Source of the DNA: a bacterium
GTDB taxonomy: Bacteria; Pseudomonadota; Alphaproteobacteria; Acetobacterales; Acetobacteraceae
Direction of reading: 5' to 3'
DNA length: 64,000 nt
Assembly: GCA_026224825.1 (NCBI GenBank)
Contig: JAMFRO010000098.1
Location: 1-64,000, forward strand
The notes below the pieces were generated by a model that saw only the letters and a list, made by a program, of their open reading frames with translations, was not told where the DNA came from and did no database searches. Shown piece after piece: positions 8,385-17,303 of the stretch (its first letter is position 1; the number at the start of each line of letters is the position of its first letter). A program made the translations under genes and the position numbers.

Positions 8385-9542
8385 ATGGACCAGAGCCCAA
8401 CCCTCGCCGAAATTCAGCACCAGAGCGTCACTTTCCCCGGCGGTCTGACCCTCGATTGCGGCCGGCGCCTGCTGGAAGTCACCGTCGCCTATCGCACCTA
8501 CGGCACGCTGAACGCGGCAAAATCCAACGCCATATTGCTCTGCCACGCCCTCACCCTGGACCAGTATGCGGCCGAGCAGAACCCGGTCACGGGCAAGCCC
8601 GGCTGGTGGGACATCATGGTAGGCCCCGGCAAGCCCATCGATACGGAGCGTTATTTCGTCATCTGCAGCAATGTGCTGGGCGGCTGCATGGGCACCACCG
8701 GCCCGCGCAGCCCCAACGATGACGGCTCCGGCCAGCCCCACTCCGGCCAACCATGGGGCACGGAATTCCCCCAGGTGACCGTCCCGGACATGGTGCGCGC
8801 GCAAAAACTGCTCATCGACCATCTCGGCATCTCGCGCCTGTTCGCCGTCATCGGCGGTTCCATGGGCGGCATGCAGGTGCTGGCCTGGGCGGCCCTGTAC
8901 CCGGCGCAGGTCTTCGCCGCCGTGCCGGTCGCCACCGCCTCCTATCATTCCGCGCAGAACATCGCCTTCCACGAGATCGGCCGCCAGGCCATCGCCGCCG
9001 ATCCGTATTTCTACGCCGGGCGGTACTGGAGCGAGGGCGTGCGCCCCGAGCGCGGCCTGGCCGTGGCGCGCATGACCGCGCACATCACCTATGTCTCGGA
9101 AGAAGCCCTGGCCCGCAAATTCGGCCGCAAACTGCAAAACGCCGAGGGGTTATCAGCACTCGGCGACCAGTTCGCGGTGGAGAGCTACCTGCAATACCAG
9201 GGCTCGTCCTTCGTGCAGCGTTTCGATGCCAATTCCTACCTCACCATCACCCGCGCGATGGATCTGTTCGACCTCGCCGCCGACCATAACGGCGTGCTCT
9301 CCGCCGCGTTCAAAGGCACCAAAACCCGCTTCCTGCTGGTGAGTTTTTCCTCGGACTGGCTGTTCCCCACCGCCCAGTCCCGCGCCATCGCCCGCGCGTT
9401 AAATCACGTCGCCGCCAACGTCTCCTTCGTCGAGGTGCAGTCGGACAAAGGCCACGACGCCTTCCTGCTGGACGAGCCGGATTTTCATCACACCCTGCGC
9501 GGGTTCCTGGCAGGCTGCGCCGAGCACGCAGGGCTGGTGTAA
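8385..9542 (+). CDS. metX: Homoserine O-acetyltransferase
   Basis: Transfers an acyl group to homoserine as the first committed step of methionine synthesis. The alpha/beta-hydrolase fold is clear: oxyanion/HGxG-like region near LLCHAL, nucleophile Ser in [13 protein letters not shown], catalytic Asp in FSSDWLFPT and His in KGHDAFLLD. The start at 8385 (MDQSPTLAE) gives 385 residues, normal for the family; an in-frame ATG at 8304 would add 27 unrelated residues and swallow the leader hairpins. The stop is directly followed by the ATG of a DUF805 gene, then metW. Whether the acyl donor is acetyl- or succinyl-CoA cannot be told here. Confidence 0.92.
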   Translation: MDQSPTLAEIQHQSVTFPGGLTLDCGRRLLEVTVAYRTYGTLNAAKSNAILLCHALTLDQYAAEQNPVTGKPGWWDIMVGPGKPIDTERYFVICSNVLGGCMGTTGPRSPNDDGSGQPHSGQPWGTEFPQVTVPDMVRAQKLLIDHLGISRLFAVIGGSMGGMQVLAWAALYPAQVFAAVPVATASYHSAQNIAFHEIGRQAIAADPYFYAGRYWSEGVRPERGLAVARMTAHITYVSEEALARKFGRKLQNAEGLSALGDQFAVESYLQYQGSSFVQRFDANSYLTITRAMDLFDLAADHNGVLSAAFKGTKTRFLLVSFSSDWLFPTAQSRAIARALNHVAANVSFVEVQSDKGHDAFLLDEPDFHHTLRGFLAGCAEHAGLV

Positions 9543-9947
9543 ATGTCCTGGGGGCAGTTTTTCTTCTCGCCGTATGGGCGGGTGCGGCGCCGGGATTACT
9601 GGCTGCGCTGCGTGCTGGTATTTTTTGCGGTGATGCTCCTGGCGCTGGTTTTACTGCCGCCCGCCCCGTTGCCGCCGCCCTTTGCGCAGGAGCACCCTAT
9701 CGCGGCTTTTCTCGGGCAATATTTTCCCGAGGTCATGCTCGGCATCATTCTGTTGTTCAACGTGCTGTTTGTCTTTGTCGGCATCAAGCGTTGCCATGAC
9801 CTCAACCTGTCTGGCTGGTTCCTTCTGCTGTACTTCATTCCCTGGATCGGCAATCTGATCATATTCGTCATGCTCGGTTTCATAGCTGGCACACCCAGCC
9901 CCAATCGCTTTGGTCCCGACCCCAAACAGCGGGCTGAAACGGCATGA
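9543..9947 (+). CDS. DUF805 family inner-membrane protein
   Basis: A 134-residue membrane protein of unknown function. It has the DUF805 hallmarks: an aromatic N-terminus followed by GRVRRRDYWLR, several hydrophobic helices at about 20-45, 60-85 and 95-125, and the KRCHDLNLSGWFLLL motif with the tail FGPDPK. The ATG starts on the base after the metX stop and the end overlaps metW by 4 bp, so it is embedded in the met operon and probably co-translated. The link to methionine metabolism is by position only. Confidence 0.85.
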   Translation: MSWGQFFFSPYGRVRRRDYWLRCVLVFFAVMLLALVLLPPAPLPPPFAQEHPIAAFLGQYFPEVMLGIILLFNVLFVFVGIKRCHDLNLSGWFLLLYFIPWIGNLIIFVMLGFIAGTPSPNRFGPDPKQRAETA

Positions 9948-10564
9948 ACGCCCTCCCCAAAAAAATCCGCGTCGATCTTGAACTGATCGCCGAACTCGTC
10001 GCCCCCGGCTCGCGCGTGCTGGACATCGGCTGCGCCGACGGCACGCTCATCGAGCATCTGTTCCGCGAAAAACAATGCGACGCGCGCGGCGTGGAGCTGG
10101 ACATGCAGGAGGTGCAGCGCGCCGTCGCCCACGGCCTGCCGGTGATGCAGGGCGATGCCGATACCGAGCTGGTCACCTACCCGGACAACGCCTTCGACTA
10201 CATCATCCTCTCACGCACCTTGCAGGCGGTGGAAAAACCGCGCGAGGTACTGCGCCAGATGCTGCGCATCGGCACCCACGCCATCGTCAGCTTTCCCAAT
10301 TTCGGCCATTGGTCCCTGCGCCTGCAACTCCTCACCAAAGGCCGCATGCCGATGACCGCCGGCTGGAACCGCATGTGGTTCGAAACCCCCAACATCCACC
10401 CCTGCACCATCAGCGATTTCTTCGCCCTCTGCGAGCAGGACGGCTACATCGTCGAAAACTGGCTGGCCGCCGACGAACAAGGTGCCCGCACCCCCTGGCG
10501 CCGCTCCCGCAAACTCGCCAACCTGTTCGGCGAGCAGGGCCTGTTCCTGCTCCGCAAGGCCTGA
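9944..10564 (+). CDS. metW: Methionine biosynthesis protein MetW
   Basis: Class I SAM-binding fold protein that in many proteobacteria partners MetX. The nucleotide-binding motif VLDIGCADGTLIEHL lies near residues 25-40, and the family motifs FDYIILSRTLQAV and SFPNFGHWSLRLQLL are present. Length (206) is normal. The start ATG overlaps the DUF805 stop (ATGA). metX and metW are usually adjacent; here they are separated by the DUF805 gene. Confidence 0.92.
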   Translation: MNALPKKIRVDLELIAELVAPGSRVLDIGCADGTLIEHLFREKQCDARGVELDMQEVQRAVAHGLPVMQGDADTELVTYPDNAFDYIILSRTLQAVEKPREVLRQMLRIGTHAIVSFPNFGHWSLRLQLLTKGRMPMTAGWNRMWFETPNIHPCTISDFFALCEQDGYIVENWLAADEQGARTPWRRSRKLANLFGEQGLFLLRKA

Positions 10565-10645
10565 GCCCCGGCATCACCTTGCAAGACCGGATCGTTCTGA
10601 TAGGCTCACCCCCAATTGCCTATGAGCAGAAAGAGGAACAAAAAA

Positions 10646-11047
10646 ATGCCGAATAATCAGGTGCACGTCGCGGTCATGCTGCTGTGGACGAGCGTGGCGC
10701 TGGGCGTGATGAATCTGGCCGTGCATGGCTGGCTCAACTACCAGGCCACCGGCCAGTTCAATGCCACCTCGCCGCTCATCATCTCCGCCGCAATTTTCAT
10801 TTTCGTGCAGGCACGGCTCATCCTGCGGCTGCATTCCGGCAATGCCGCGGTGCGCACGCGGCTGCTGTTCATTACGGTGCTTCGCATCGTCGTGCTGGCC
10901 CCCAGCCTGCACCTGCTCTACGCCATCACCCCCGCTCTGGTGCTGCTGCCGGTCATCTCGGCTGCATTGCAGGCCGTGGCGCTGGGGCTGGTGTTCTTTC
11001 CGCCGGGCAGCGCCTATTTTGCCAAGCCGGCAACAGCGCGGCCATAA
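10646..11047 (+). CDS. Small membrane protein of unknown function
   Basis: A 133-residue protein with about four hydrophobic helices (roughly residues 8-27, 40-58, 75-93 and 98-118) and no recognised catalytic motif. The start at 10646 is chosen because AGAAAGAGGAAC lies a suitable distance upstream; ATG 10622 is an alternative. It lies 80 bp after metW on the same strand. Its last 95 bp are antisense to the end of the convergent GT87-like gene, a long tail-to-tail overlap; one of the two ends may therefore be shorter in reality. Confidence 0.6.
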   Translation: MPNNQVHVAVMLLWTSVALGVMNLAVHGWLNYQATGQFNATSPLIISAAIFIFVQARLILRLHSGNAAVRTRLLFITVLRIVVLAPSLHLLYAITPALVLLPVISAALQAVALGLVFFPPGSAYFAKPATARP

Positions 11048-12164
11048 GCAGCAGCGGCGTCGGCAGCACGCCGCACCGCGCCACGAACACCGGCACGAAA
11101 GCCGGCGCCACCCAGAGCCAGGCCAGCCCTGCATTGCGCCAGCTTTCCCCAGGGCGGGCCAGCAACGGCAGCACGGCGCAATACATCGCCATATCGCCGG
11201 TAAAACCATAGGGGCTGGCGAGCAGGGTTAAAATCACAGTGGCGGGCAGCGCGTTTTTGTCCCCCACCCGCCACAACCGCCAGTCCAGCACCGCACAGCC
11301 CAGGCTAACCGCACCTTGCCCCAGGTAAGCCGCCGCCAGCGAGGCATGCAGGCTGCGCAGCATCCAGAACACCGAACTGCCCATGGCCTCGTACCGGCCG
11401 GGGAATGGCTGCTCCAGCAGCCCCCGCATCGCCGCCCGCCCCGGCCCTATATAGGCGCGCCAGCACGCCGCACCGCCCACCCCCCAGGAGAGTGCCAGCA
11501 GCAGCGCCAGCACCACCACCCCCGCCACCAGCACCCGCCAACGCCTTGTTGCCACCACCACCACCGGCACCAGCAACGCATATTGCGGCTTGATGGCGAG
11601 CAGCCCCAGCGCCGCCCCGGCCCGCACCCGCGCGGAGGCCAGCCCGTAAATCAGCAACGCCCCGCACAACATGCCAAACTGGCCGAGATACAGCGTCCAC
11701 ATCGCGGACCAGGAGCAAAGCCCGGCGGCCACGCATAGAAACGGCAGCCCCGCCGCCCGCAACAGCCGCACGGAAAGCAAAACCACCACCACCGAAACGG
11801 CATAATACCCCGCCGCCAGCGGCAGGAGCGAAAAACCCCAGGCCGGAAGCAACATCACCGGCGGATACACAAAATTCCACCACCCGGTTTTATACGGCAG
11901 AATCTGCCCCGCCAGCATGGCGTAATGCGGCCCATACAGCGCCGCCGCCTGCCCATGCCGGAGCAAAACCCCCGCCACCCAGAACATCGCGTAATCGCAA
12001 TATCCCGTGGTGCAATAGGGGTCGGCAAAGCCCAGCCCATGCCCCGCATAAACCACGGCCCGCACAAATTGCGCCTTCACCCCCAGGGCAAACAGCAGCG
12101 CCCCCACCAGCCCCGCCGCCACCAGGGCGCCTTGCGCACAAATCCGGGAAACACGCGATGCCAT
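10953..12164 (-). CDS. GT87/DUF2029-type membrane glycosyltransferase-like protein
   Basis: A 403-residue polytopic membrane protein with about ten hydrophobic helices. An acidic/aromatic first periplasmic loop (GFADPYCTTGYCDYAMFWVAG) and FVYPPVMLLPAW resemble the lipid-linked-sugar mannosyltransferase fold of family GT87. The substrate is unknown. The proline- and arginine-rich tail after about residue 370 is antisense to the neighbouring plus-strand gene. It follows the ABC-transporter ATPase gene on the same strand after a 55-bp gap with two short direct repeats. Confidence 0.7.
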   Translation of the reverse strand: MASRVSRICAQGALVAAGLVGALLFALGVKAQFVRAVVYAGHGLGFADPYCTTGYCDYAMFWVAGVLLRHGQAAALYGPHYAMLAGQILPYKTGWWNFVYPPVMLLPAWGFSLLPLAAGYYAVSVVVVLLSVRLLRAAGLPFLCVAAGLCSWSAMWTLYLGQFGMLCGALLIYGLASARVRAGAALGLLAIKPQYALLVPVVVVATRRWRVLVAGVVVLALLLALSWGVGGAACWRAYIGPGRAAMRGLLEQPFPGRYEAMGSSVFWMLRSLHASLAAAYLGQGAVSLGCAVLDWRLWRVGDKNALPATVILTLLASPYGFTGDMAMYCAVLPLLARPGESWRNAGLAWLWVAPAFVPVFVARCGVLPTPLLLMAALLPAWQNRRCPAERTPAPAPRPAMQPR

Positions 12165-12166
12165 GC

Positions 12167-12232
12167 CCCAGACTTAACACCAATACTTAACACCACCACA
12201 ACCTATAATTGCAAGTTGGCTATAATTGCAAC
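12167..12232 (-). repeat. Short direct repeats between ABC ATPase gene end and GT87-like gene
   Basis: Read on the minus strand, TTGCAATTATAG occurs twice with 5 bp between. The first copy is the end of the ATPase gene itself (Leu-Gln-Leu-stop) and the second is non-coding. Two copies of TGGTGTTAAGT follow before the next start. The first TTGCAA and the later TATAGG are 18 bp apart, so the duplication may have made a promoter for the downstream gene. Confidence 0.6.
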
Positions 12233-13944
12233 CGAGGCGCCGCCTCTATCAATTGCCTGGTATAATCCTCACGCGGCCCCGCCAGCAGCGCCGCCGTCGC
12301 CCCCGCCTCAATGATCCGCCCCTCGCGCAGCACCGCAATCCGGTCCGCCAGAAAACTCACCACCGCCAGATCATGGCTGATCAACAGGCAGGAGAGCCCG
12401 CGTTTGCGCGCCAGCTCCCGCAACAAATTCAGCAGCAGCGCCTGGGTGGAAACATCCAGCGCCGAGGTCGGCTCATCCAGCACCAGCAGCGCCGGCCCCC
12501 CCGCCAGCGCCCGCGCAATGGCAACACGCTGCGCCTGCCCGCCGGACACACCACCCGGATATAAATCCATCAACGCCGCACTCAGCCCCACATCGCCCAG
12601 CAGCGCCTCCGCCTGCGCCAGCGCCGCCCCCCGCGCCACCCCGGCCAGCCGCAACGGCTCGGCAATAACCTCGCCAATCCGCAACCCCGGATTCAAACTC
12701 TCGCGCGGGTCCTGAAACACCACTTGAATCTGCCGCCGCGCCCGGTGCCGGGCGGTCAGCGCCTGCCCCTGCAAAACCACCTCGCCGGCATAAGGCAGCA
12801 TCTGCAAAATCGCCCGCCCCAGCGTGGATTTTCCAGACCCGCTCTCCCCCACAACCCCCAGGCACTCCCCCTGCCCTATGCGCAGCGACACATCCGCCAC
12901 CACCACCGCCTTGCCATACCGCACGGATAAATTCCGTACCTCCAGCAACGGCGCAAATGTTTTTGCGACACTCTCCACCACCACAGCCGCCGCACGCGGC
13001 ACATCCCGCAGCGGATACAGGCAAGCCACAATCGTCCCCGCCTCCACCGGCGGCGGATAGGCTTTTTCACACGCGGCCTGCACATAAGCGCAACGCGGCG
13101 CAAACCGGCACCCGGGCGGCCGTGCCTCAGGCTCCGGCAACTGCCCCGGAATATTCGCCAGCCGGCCCTGCCCCAACCAGGCCACCGCACCCCGCAAAGC
13201 CTCGCCATAAGGGTGCCGCGGCTGCGCGAAAAAATCCGCAGCCCGCCCCCATTCCACACTGCGCCCGGCATACAGCACATGCACCGCATCCGCCTGCTCC
13301 GCCACCACCGAGAGATCATGCGTCACAAACAGCACCGCCAGATTCATCTCCCGCCGCAGCCGCGCGATAAGCCCCAGAATCTGCCGCGCGATCACCGGAT
13401 CCAGCCCCGTCGTCGGCTCATCCGCGATGAGAAGTTTCGGCTCGCACGCCAGCGCCATCGCAATCATCACCCGCTGGCGCATGCCCCCGGAAAACTGGTG
13501 CGGGAAATTTTTCGCCCGCGCCGCAGCCTCAGGAATGCCAACCTCCGCCAACAGCGCCACCGCTTTTGCCCACGCGGCAGCACGGCTACCGCCCTTATGC
13601 ACACGCCAGGCCTCACCAATCTGCGATCCCACCGTGCGTGTGGGGTTCAATGCCGCCAGCGGGTCCTGAAACACCATCCCCGCCACACCGCCCCGCAACT
13701 GCCGCAGCCGCGCCTCAGTCACCACCTCGCCACCCAGCAAAATCTCGCCCGTAATCCTGGCCCCCGCCGGCAACAGCCGCAGGATGGAAAGTGCGGCAAC
13801 ACTCTTGCCCGAGCCGCTCTCCCCCACCAGCGCCAGCATCTCCCCCGCCGCTATAGTGAGATTAAAATGCTCCAGCACCGCCACATCGCGCCCGCCACGC
13901 GGCAGCGTCACGGTCACATCGCGCATCTCCAGCACGGGCGTCAT
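12220..13944 (-). CDS. Dual ATP-binding protein of a peptide/nickel-type ABC transporter
   Basis: A 574-residue protein with two complete ABC ATPase domains in tandem, as in YejF or a DppD-DppF fusion. Each half has a Walker A (GESGSGKSVAAL and GESGSGKSTLGR), a signature (FSGGMRQRV and VSGGQAQRV) and a Walker B with DEPTTGLDP or DEPTSALDV. The first half ends with the oligopeptide-transporter cysteine motif CRFAPRCAYVQAAC. The start at 13944 overlaps the permease stop by 4 bp; the frame is open further upstream but without domain support. It energises import by the two permeases encoded just upstream. Confidence 0.9.
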   Translation of the reverse strand: MTPVLEMRDVTVTLPRGGRDVAVLEHFNLTIAAGEMLALVGESGSGKSVAALSILRLLPAGARITGEILLGGEVVTEARLRQLRGGVAGMVFQDPLAALNPTRTVGSQIGEAWRVHKGGSRAAAWAKAVALLAEVGIPEAAARAKNFPHQFSGGMRQRVMIAMALACEPKLLIADEPTTGLDPVIARQILGLIARLRREMNLAVLFVTHDLSVVAEQADAVHVLYAGRSVEWGRAADFFAQPRHPYGEALRGAVAWLGQGRLANIPGQLPEPEARPPGCRFAPRCAYVQAACEKAYPPPVEAGTIVACLYPLRDVPRAAAVVVESVAKTFAPLLEVRNLSVRYGKAVVVADVSLRIGQGECLGVVGESGSGKSTLGRAILQMLPYAGEVVLQGQALTARHRARRQIQVVFQDPRESLNPGLRIGEVIAEPLRLAGVARGAALAQAEALLGDVGLSAALMDLYPGGVSGGQAQRVAIARALAGGPALLVLDEPTSALDVSTQALLLNLLRELARKRGLSCLLISHDLAVVSFLADRIAVLREGRIIEAGATAALLAGPREDYTRQLIEAAPRLQL

Positions 13945-14753
13945 CGCCGCAACACCCCGCGCCCCACCCCGCGCCCCAGCAGGGAGGCCGCCAGCAGCGA
14001 GGCAAACACCAGCAGCCCCGGCGGCAGCAGCAGCCACCACGGCGCCAGCGCAATGATATCCAGTGCCGACTGCAGCAAACTCCCCCAGCTCACCTGCGGC
14101 GGCTGCACCCCCAGCCCCAGAAAACTCAAAGCCGAGAGTGCAAAAATCGTATCCCCCACCAAAAATGTGCCATTCACCACCAGCACCGGGGCGATCACCC
14201 GCAGCAGATGCACCCGCGCCAGATAAAACGGCCCCGCCCCCGCCTGCTGCGCCGCGAGGATAAAATCCCGCCTCCGCTGCGCAAAAACCTCATTGCGCAC
14301 CAGCCGCGCCAACCCCGGCCAGGTAATAAACCCCAGCAGCAGCACCAGCATGGTATTGCTGAGCCCGTTCCTGGCCAGTGCCGCGAAAAAAATCAGCAGC
14401 ACCAGGCTGGGCAAAGCCAGAAACACATCCAGCAGCCGCATCAATATTTTATCCAGCCAGCCCGGCCCCAACCCCGCCAGCAGCCCGTACGCAAGCCCAG
14501 TAACAAAGGCCAGCACCGCCGCCGGCAGTGCCACCTCCAGCGTCGCCTGCCCACCCGCCAGCAACAGCGCCAACCCATCGCGCCCCAACTCATCCGTACC
14601 CAGCGGAAACGCCCAGTCCGGTGCCTGCAACGCATGCGCGGGGTGGATGGTGTAAGGGTCAGCCCGGTACAGAAACCTCCCCGCAAAACTGAACGCCAGC
14701 ACAAACCCGCCCAACCCCAGCCCGGCGATCAGGCTCGCGCGCCGCTCACTCAT
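13941..14753 (-). CDS. ABC transporter permease, DppC/YejE type
   Basis: A 270-residue inner-membrane permease with about six helices. The binding-protein-dependent transport (EAA) loop lies around AAQQAGAGPFYLARVHLLRV. PLGTDELGRDGLALLL near the N-terminus is the family motif in the first periplasmic loop. The start at 14753 (MSERRAS) overlaps the upstream permease stop by 8 bp. It forms the channel with the DppB-type permease. Confidence 0.9.
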   Translation of the reverse strand: MSERRASLIAGLGLGGFVLAFSFAGRFLYRADPYTIHPAHALQAPDWAFPLGTDELGRDGLALLLAGGQATLEVALPAAVLAFVTGLAYGLLAGLGPGWLDKILMRLLDVFLALPSLVLLIFFAALARNGLSNTMLVLLLGFITWPGLARLVRNEVFAQRRRDFILAAQQAGAGPFYLARVHLLRVIAPVLVVNGTFLVGDTIFALSALSFLGLGVQPPQVSWGSLLQSALDIIALAPWWLLLPPGLLVFASLLAASLLGRGVGRGVLRR

Positions 14754-15693
14754 AATCCGCCCTCGGGTCGAGCAGCCCATTCACCACATCCGCCAGCAAA
14801 TTCCCCAGCACCGTCAGCAACCCGATCAGCAGCACAATAGCAATCAGCACCGGGTAATCCCGCCCCAAAGCCGAGCGCCACAACAGCCAGCCCAACCCAG
14901 GATAGTTGAACACGGATTCCACCAGCACCCCGCCGGTAAAAATATACGGGAAGGAGAGCCCCAGCATCGTCACCAGCGGCCGCAACGCATTGCGCAGCAC
15001 ATGGGTGAATAAAATCCCCGCAAACCCCACGCCTTTCGCGCGCGCGGTGCGCACATAATCCTTCGCTAATTCCTCATGCACCGCCTCGCCAAAATAGCGC
15101 GACAGCATCGGCACCGTCAGCAACATAACCGTAACAACCGGCAGCACCAGATGCGCCGCATAAGTACCAACACCAGGATGCGCCAGCCGTGGATTGCCAA
15201 TGCCGCTCGCCGGCAACCAATGCAGCCATACGCCAAAACACAGCACCAAAATGGCCGCGGTAAAAAACGGCGGCGTGGCATAAAATACCAGTTGGAACGC
15301 GCCGATAACGCGCGCAGGCCAGCGCCCATGCCACACGCCCTGCGCCAGCCCCAGTAAAATCGCCAGCCCCGTGCTCAAACAAATCGCAATGGTATAAAAC
15401 ACCAGCGTGTTGATCTCATAATTCCACAACAGCGCACCCACCGGCCGGTTGAGCAGATAGGAATAGCCGAGATTCCCTTGCAGTAAATGCCCCCACCATA
15501 TGCCGTATTGCACCAGCAGCGGCGCGCTCAACCCCAGCCTGGCATTCAGCGCCGCCACCGATCCAGGCGTCGCCTTCTGCCCCAATATCGAAAACGCCGG
15601 CCCGCCCGGTGTGAGATGCGCCAGGAAAAACACCAACGTCACCAGCAGCAAAATCGAAACAGCACTGCCCAGCAGCCGGCGCAACAGCCTCAC
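14746..15693 (-). CDS. ABC transporter permease, DppB/YejB type
   Basis: A permease of 315 residues with the N-terminal membrane segment and FFLAHLTPGGPAFSILG motif typical of DppB/OppB, followed by five more helices and an EAA loop at DYVRTARAKGVGFAGILF. The GTG at 15693 is chosen as start because it overlaps the binding-protein stop TGA in the common GTGA arrangement and leaves the usual R-rich N-terminus; a TTG six codons upstream is the alternative. Confidence 0.88.
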   Translation of the reverse strand: MRLLRRLLGSAVSILLLVTLVFFLAHLTPGGPAFSILGQKATPGSVAALNARLGLSAPLLVQYGIWWGHLLQGNLGYSYLLNRPVGALLWNYEINTLVFYTIAICLSTGLAILLGLAQGVWHGRWPARVIGAFQLVFYATPPFFTAAILVLCFGVWLHWLPASGIGNPRLAHPGVGTYAAHLVLPVVTVMLLTVPMLSRYFGEAVHEELAKDYVRTARAKGVGFAGILFTHVLRNALRPLVTMLGLSFPYIFTGGVLVESVFNYPGLGWLLWRSALGRDYPVLIAIVLLIGLLTVLGNLLADVVNGLLDPRADYE

Positions 15694-17303
15694 GGCGCGC
15701 TGCCGTCGCAAAACAATTTCTCCGGCGCCCAGGCCCCCAGCGGATTCAAAAAATCCTGCACCCCATGCAGCCCCTTGCGCACCAGCACGGAATAACGCTC
15801 ATTCGGCAAAAAGATCACCGGCTGCTGCGTGCTGGCAAAATCCTGATACGCAAACAACCCGCCCATCCCCGGCTCATCCGTACTCTGCGTAATGAACTTG
15901 TCCATATCGGCATTCGCATAGCCATTATTATTCAGCGCCGCCCCTTGCGCGAACAACGCCTCCCCACTCGGATAAGCCCCCAGACTCATGCCTATGAGAA
16001 TCGCCTGCCATTCCTGGGGCTGCCCCACCATCGCCGCCAGCATCTGGTTGAACTCCATCTGCCGCACCTGCATGGCAACACCCACCGCCGCCAGATCCTG
16101 CTGGATGCTCTCGGCCATCTCAATCCGCAACCCAGAGCCCGCCGGGATCAGCAACGTAAACGCCAGTTGCTGCCCGTTTTTCCGCAAAACCCCATCCGCC
16201 CCCGGCGCAAACCCCGCAGCCGCCAGCAGCGTCCTTGCCTTCGCCGGGTCATACCCCACAGCAAACTGCCCCGCTTTGGCCGCCGGCGATAAAAACGTGG
16301 TTGGATAAGGCGGCACCGGCCCATACACCGGCTCACCCAGCCCATGCATCGCCAGATCCACAATCCGCTGCTGGTCAATCGCATCCGCCAGCGCCTGGCG
16401 CACCCGCACATCGCCGAAAAACAGCGTGGTCTTATTCGCCATATTCGGGATCAGCTCATGCCAGCTATAGCTCGGCGGCAAACTCACCACCGCATCGCCC
16501 GGCAATGTCAGCGCCTTGGCATATAAATCAAACGGGACATTGCTCATATCGAGATCCCCCGCCTGCACCGCCTGCAACTCCTGCCCCTCGGCATTCTCAA
16601 ACTTCAGCACAAACCGCGAGAAATGCATCGCAGCACCGCCATACAGCGGGTTCGGCACAAACACCGCATCGATGCCTATGTTCAGCTCCCGCACCAGCAG
16701 CGGCCCATCCCCCACTTTAAAAAACGCAGGCTCACTCTGCGCCTGCCAGATCTCATCCGTGGTATAATGTTGCCAAACATGTTCCGGCATCGGTGTAAGC
16801 TGCGTCAGCCCATTCAGGATAAACCATTGCGGATTCACCGCCCGTTTCAGCACCACATGAATATGCGCCGCATCCGGTGCGGTCAGGCTCGCCACGATAT
16901 CCGGCATACCGCCCCCGCCGTAACCGGCATAGCTCTCGCCAAACGCCTTAATAATCCCAAACGTGTACACTATATCCGCCGAGGTCACCGGCACCCCATC
17001 GGACCAGACCCAAGGCCGCAGCGTCACATCATAGGTTTTGCCATCCGCCGAGGCGCTCACGGCACTGGCAATGCTGCGCTGGTAATCAATTTCATGAAAC
17101 CGGTTTACCCAGAGCAGTGATTCAAAAATCAGCCCCGCCGCCTCCTGGTTATACAGCGAGCTGGTCAGCAGCGGGTTCAGCGAGGTCACATCCGCCCCCG
17201 GCCCAATGCCGAGCCCCGGCGGAATCACAATACTCCCGCAATCCTGCGCCACTGCTGGCGCCGCACAAAACAGCAAACCGGCCAGGGCTAAAAACCGAAG
17301 CAA
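15690..17303 (-). CDS. Periplasmic substrate-binding protein of a peptide-type ABC transporter (SBP family 5)
   Basis: A 537-residue family 5 solute-binding protein. It has an N-terminal signal peptide ending near AAPAVAQ and the family's typical openings: DVTSLNPLLTSSLYNQEAAGLIFE, a Trp-Ser-Asp-Gly motif with PVTSADIVYTF, and the C-terminal ADMDKFITQ region. The start codon is TTG, on the first base after the TAG stop of the hemY gene. The ligand is not evident. E. coli DppA of the same family carries dipeptides and also heme or 5-aminolevulinate, which makes the position after hem genes suggestive. Confidence 0.88.
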   Translation of the reverse strand: MLRFLALAGLLFCAAPAVAQDCGSIVIPPGLGIGPGADVTSLNPLLTSSLYNQEAAGLIFESLLWVNRFHEIDYQRSIASAVSASADGKTYDVTLRPWVWSDGVPVTSADIVYTFGIIKAFGESYAGYGGGGMPDIVASLTAPDAAHIHVVLKRAVNPQWFILNGLTQLTPMPEHVWQHYTTDEIWQAQSEPAFFKVGDGPLLVRELNIGIDAVFVPNPLYGGAAMHFSRFVLKFENAEGQELQAVQAGDLDMSNVPFDLYAKALTLPGDAVVSLPPSYSWHELIPNMANKTTLFFGDVRVRQALADAIDQQRIVDLAMHGLGEPVYGPVPPYPTTFLSPAAKAGQFAVGYDPAKARTLLAAAGFAPGADGVLRKNGQQLAFTLLIPAGSGLRIEMAESIQQDLAAVGVAMQVRQMEFNQMLAAMVGQPQEWQAILIGMSLGAYPSGEALFAQGAALNNNGYANADMDKFITQSTDEPGMGGLFAYQDFASTQQPVIFLPNERYSVLVRKGLHGVQDFLNPLGAWAPEKLFCDGSAP

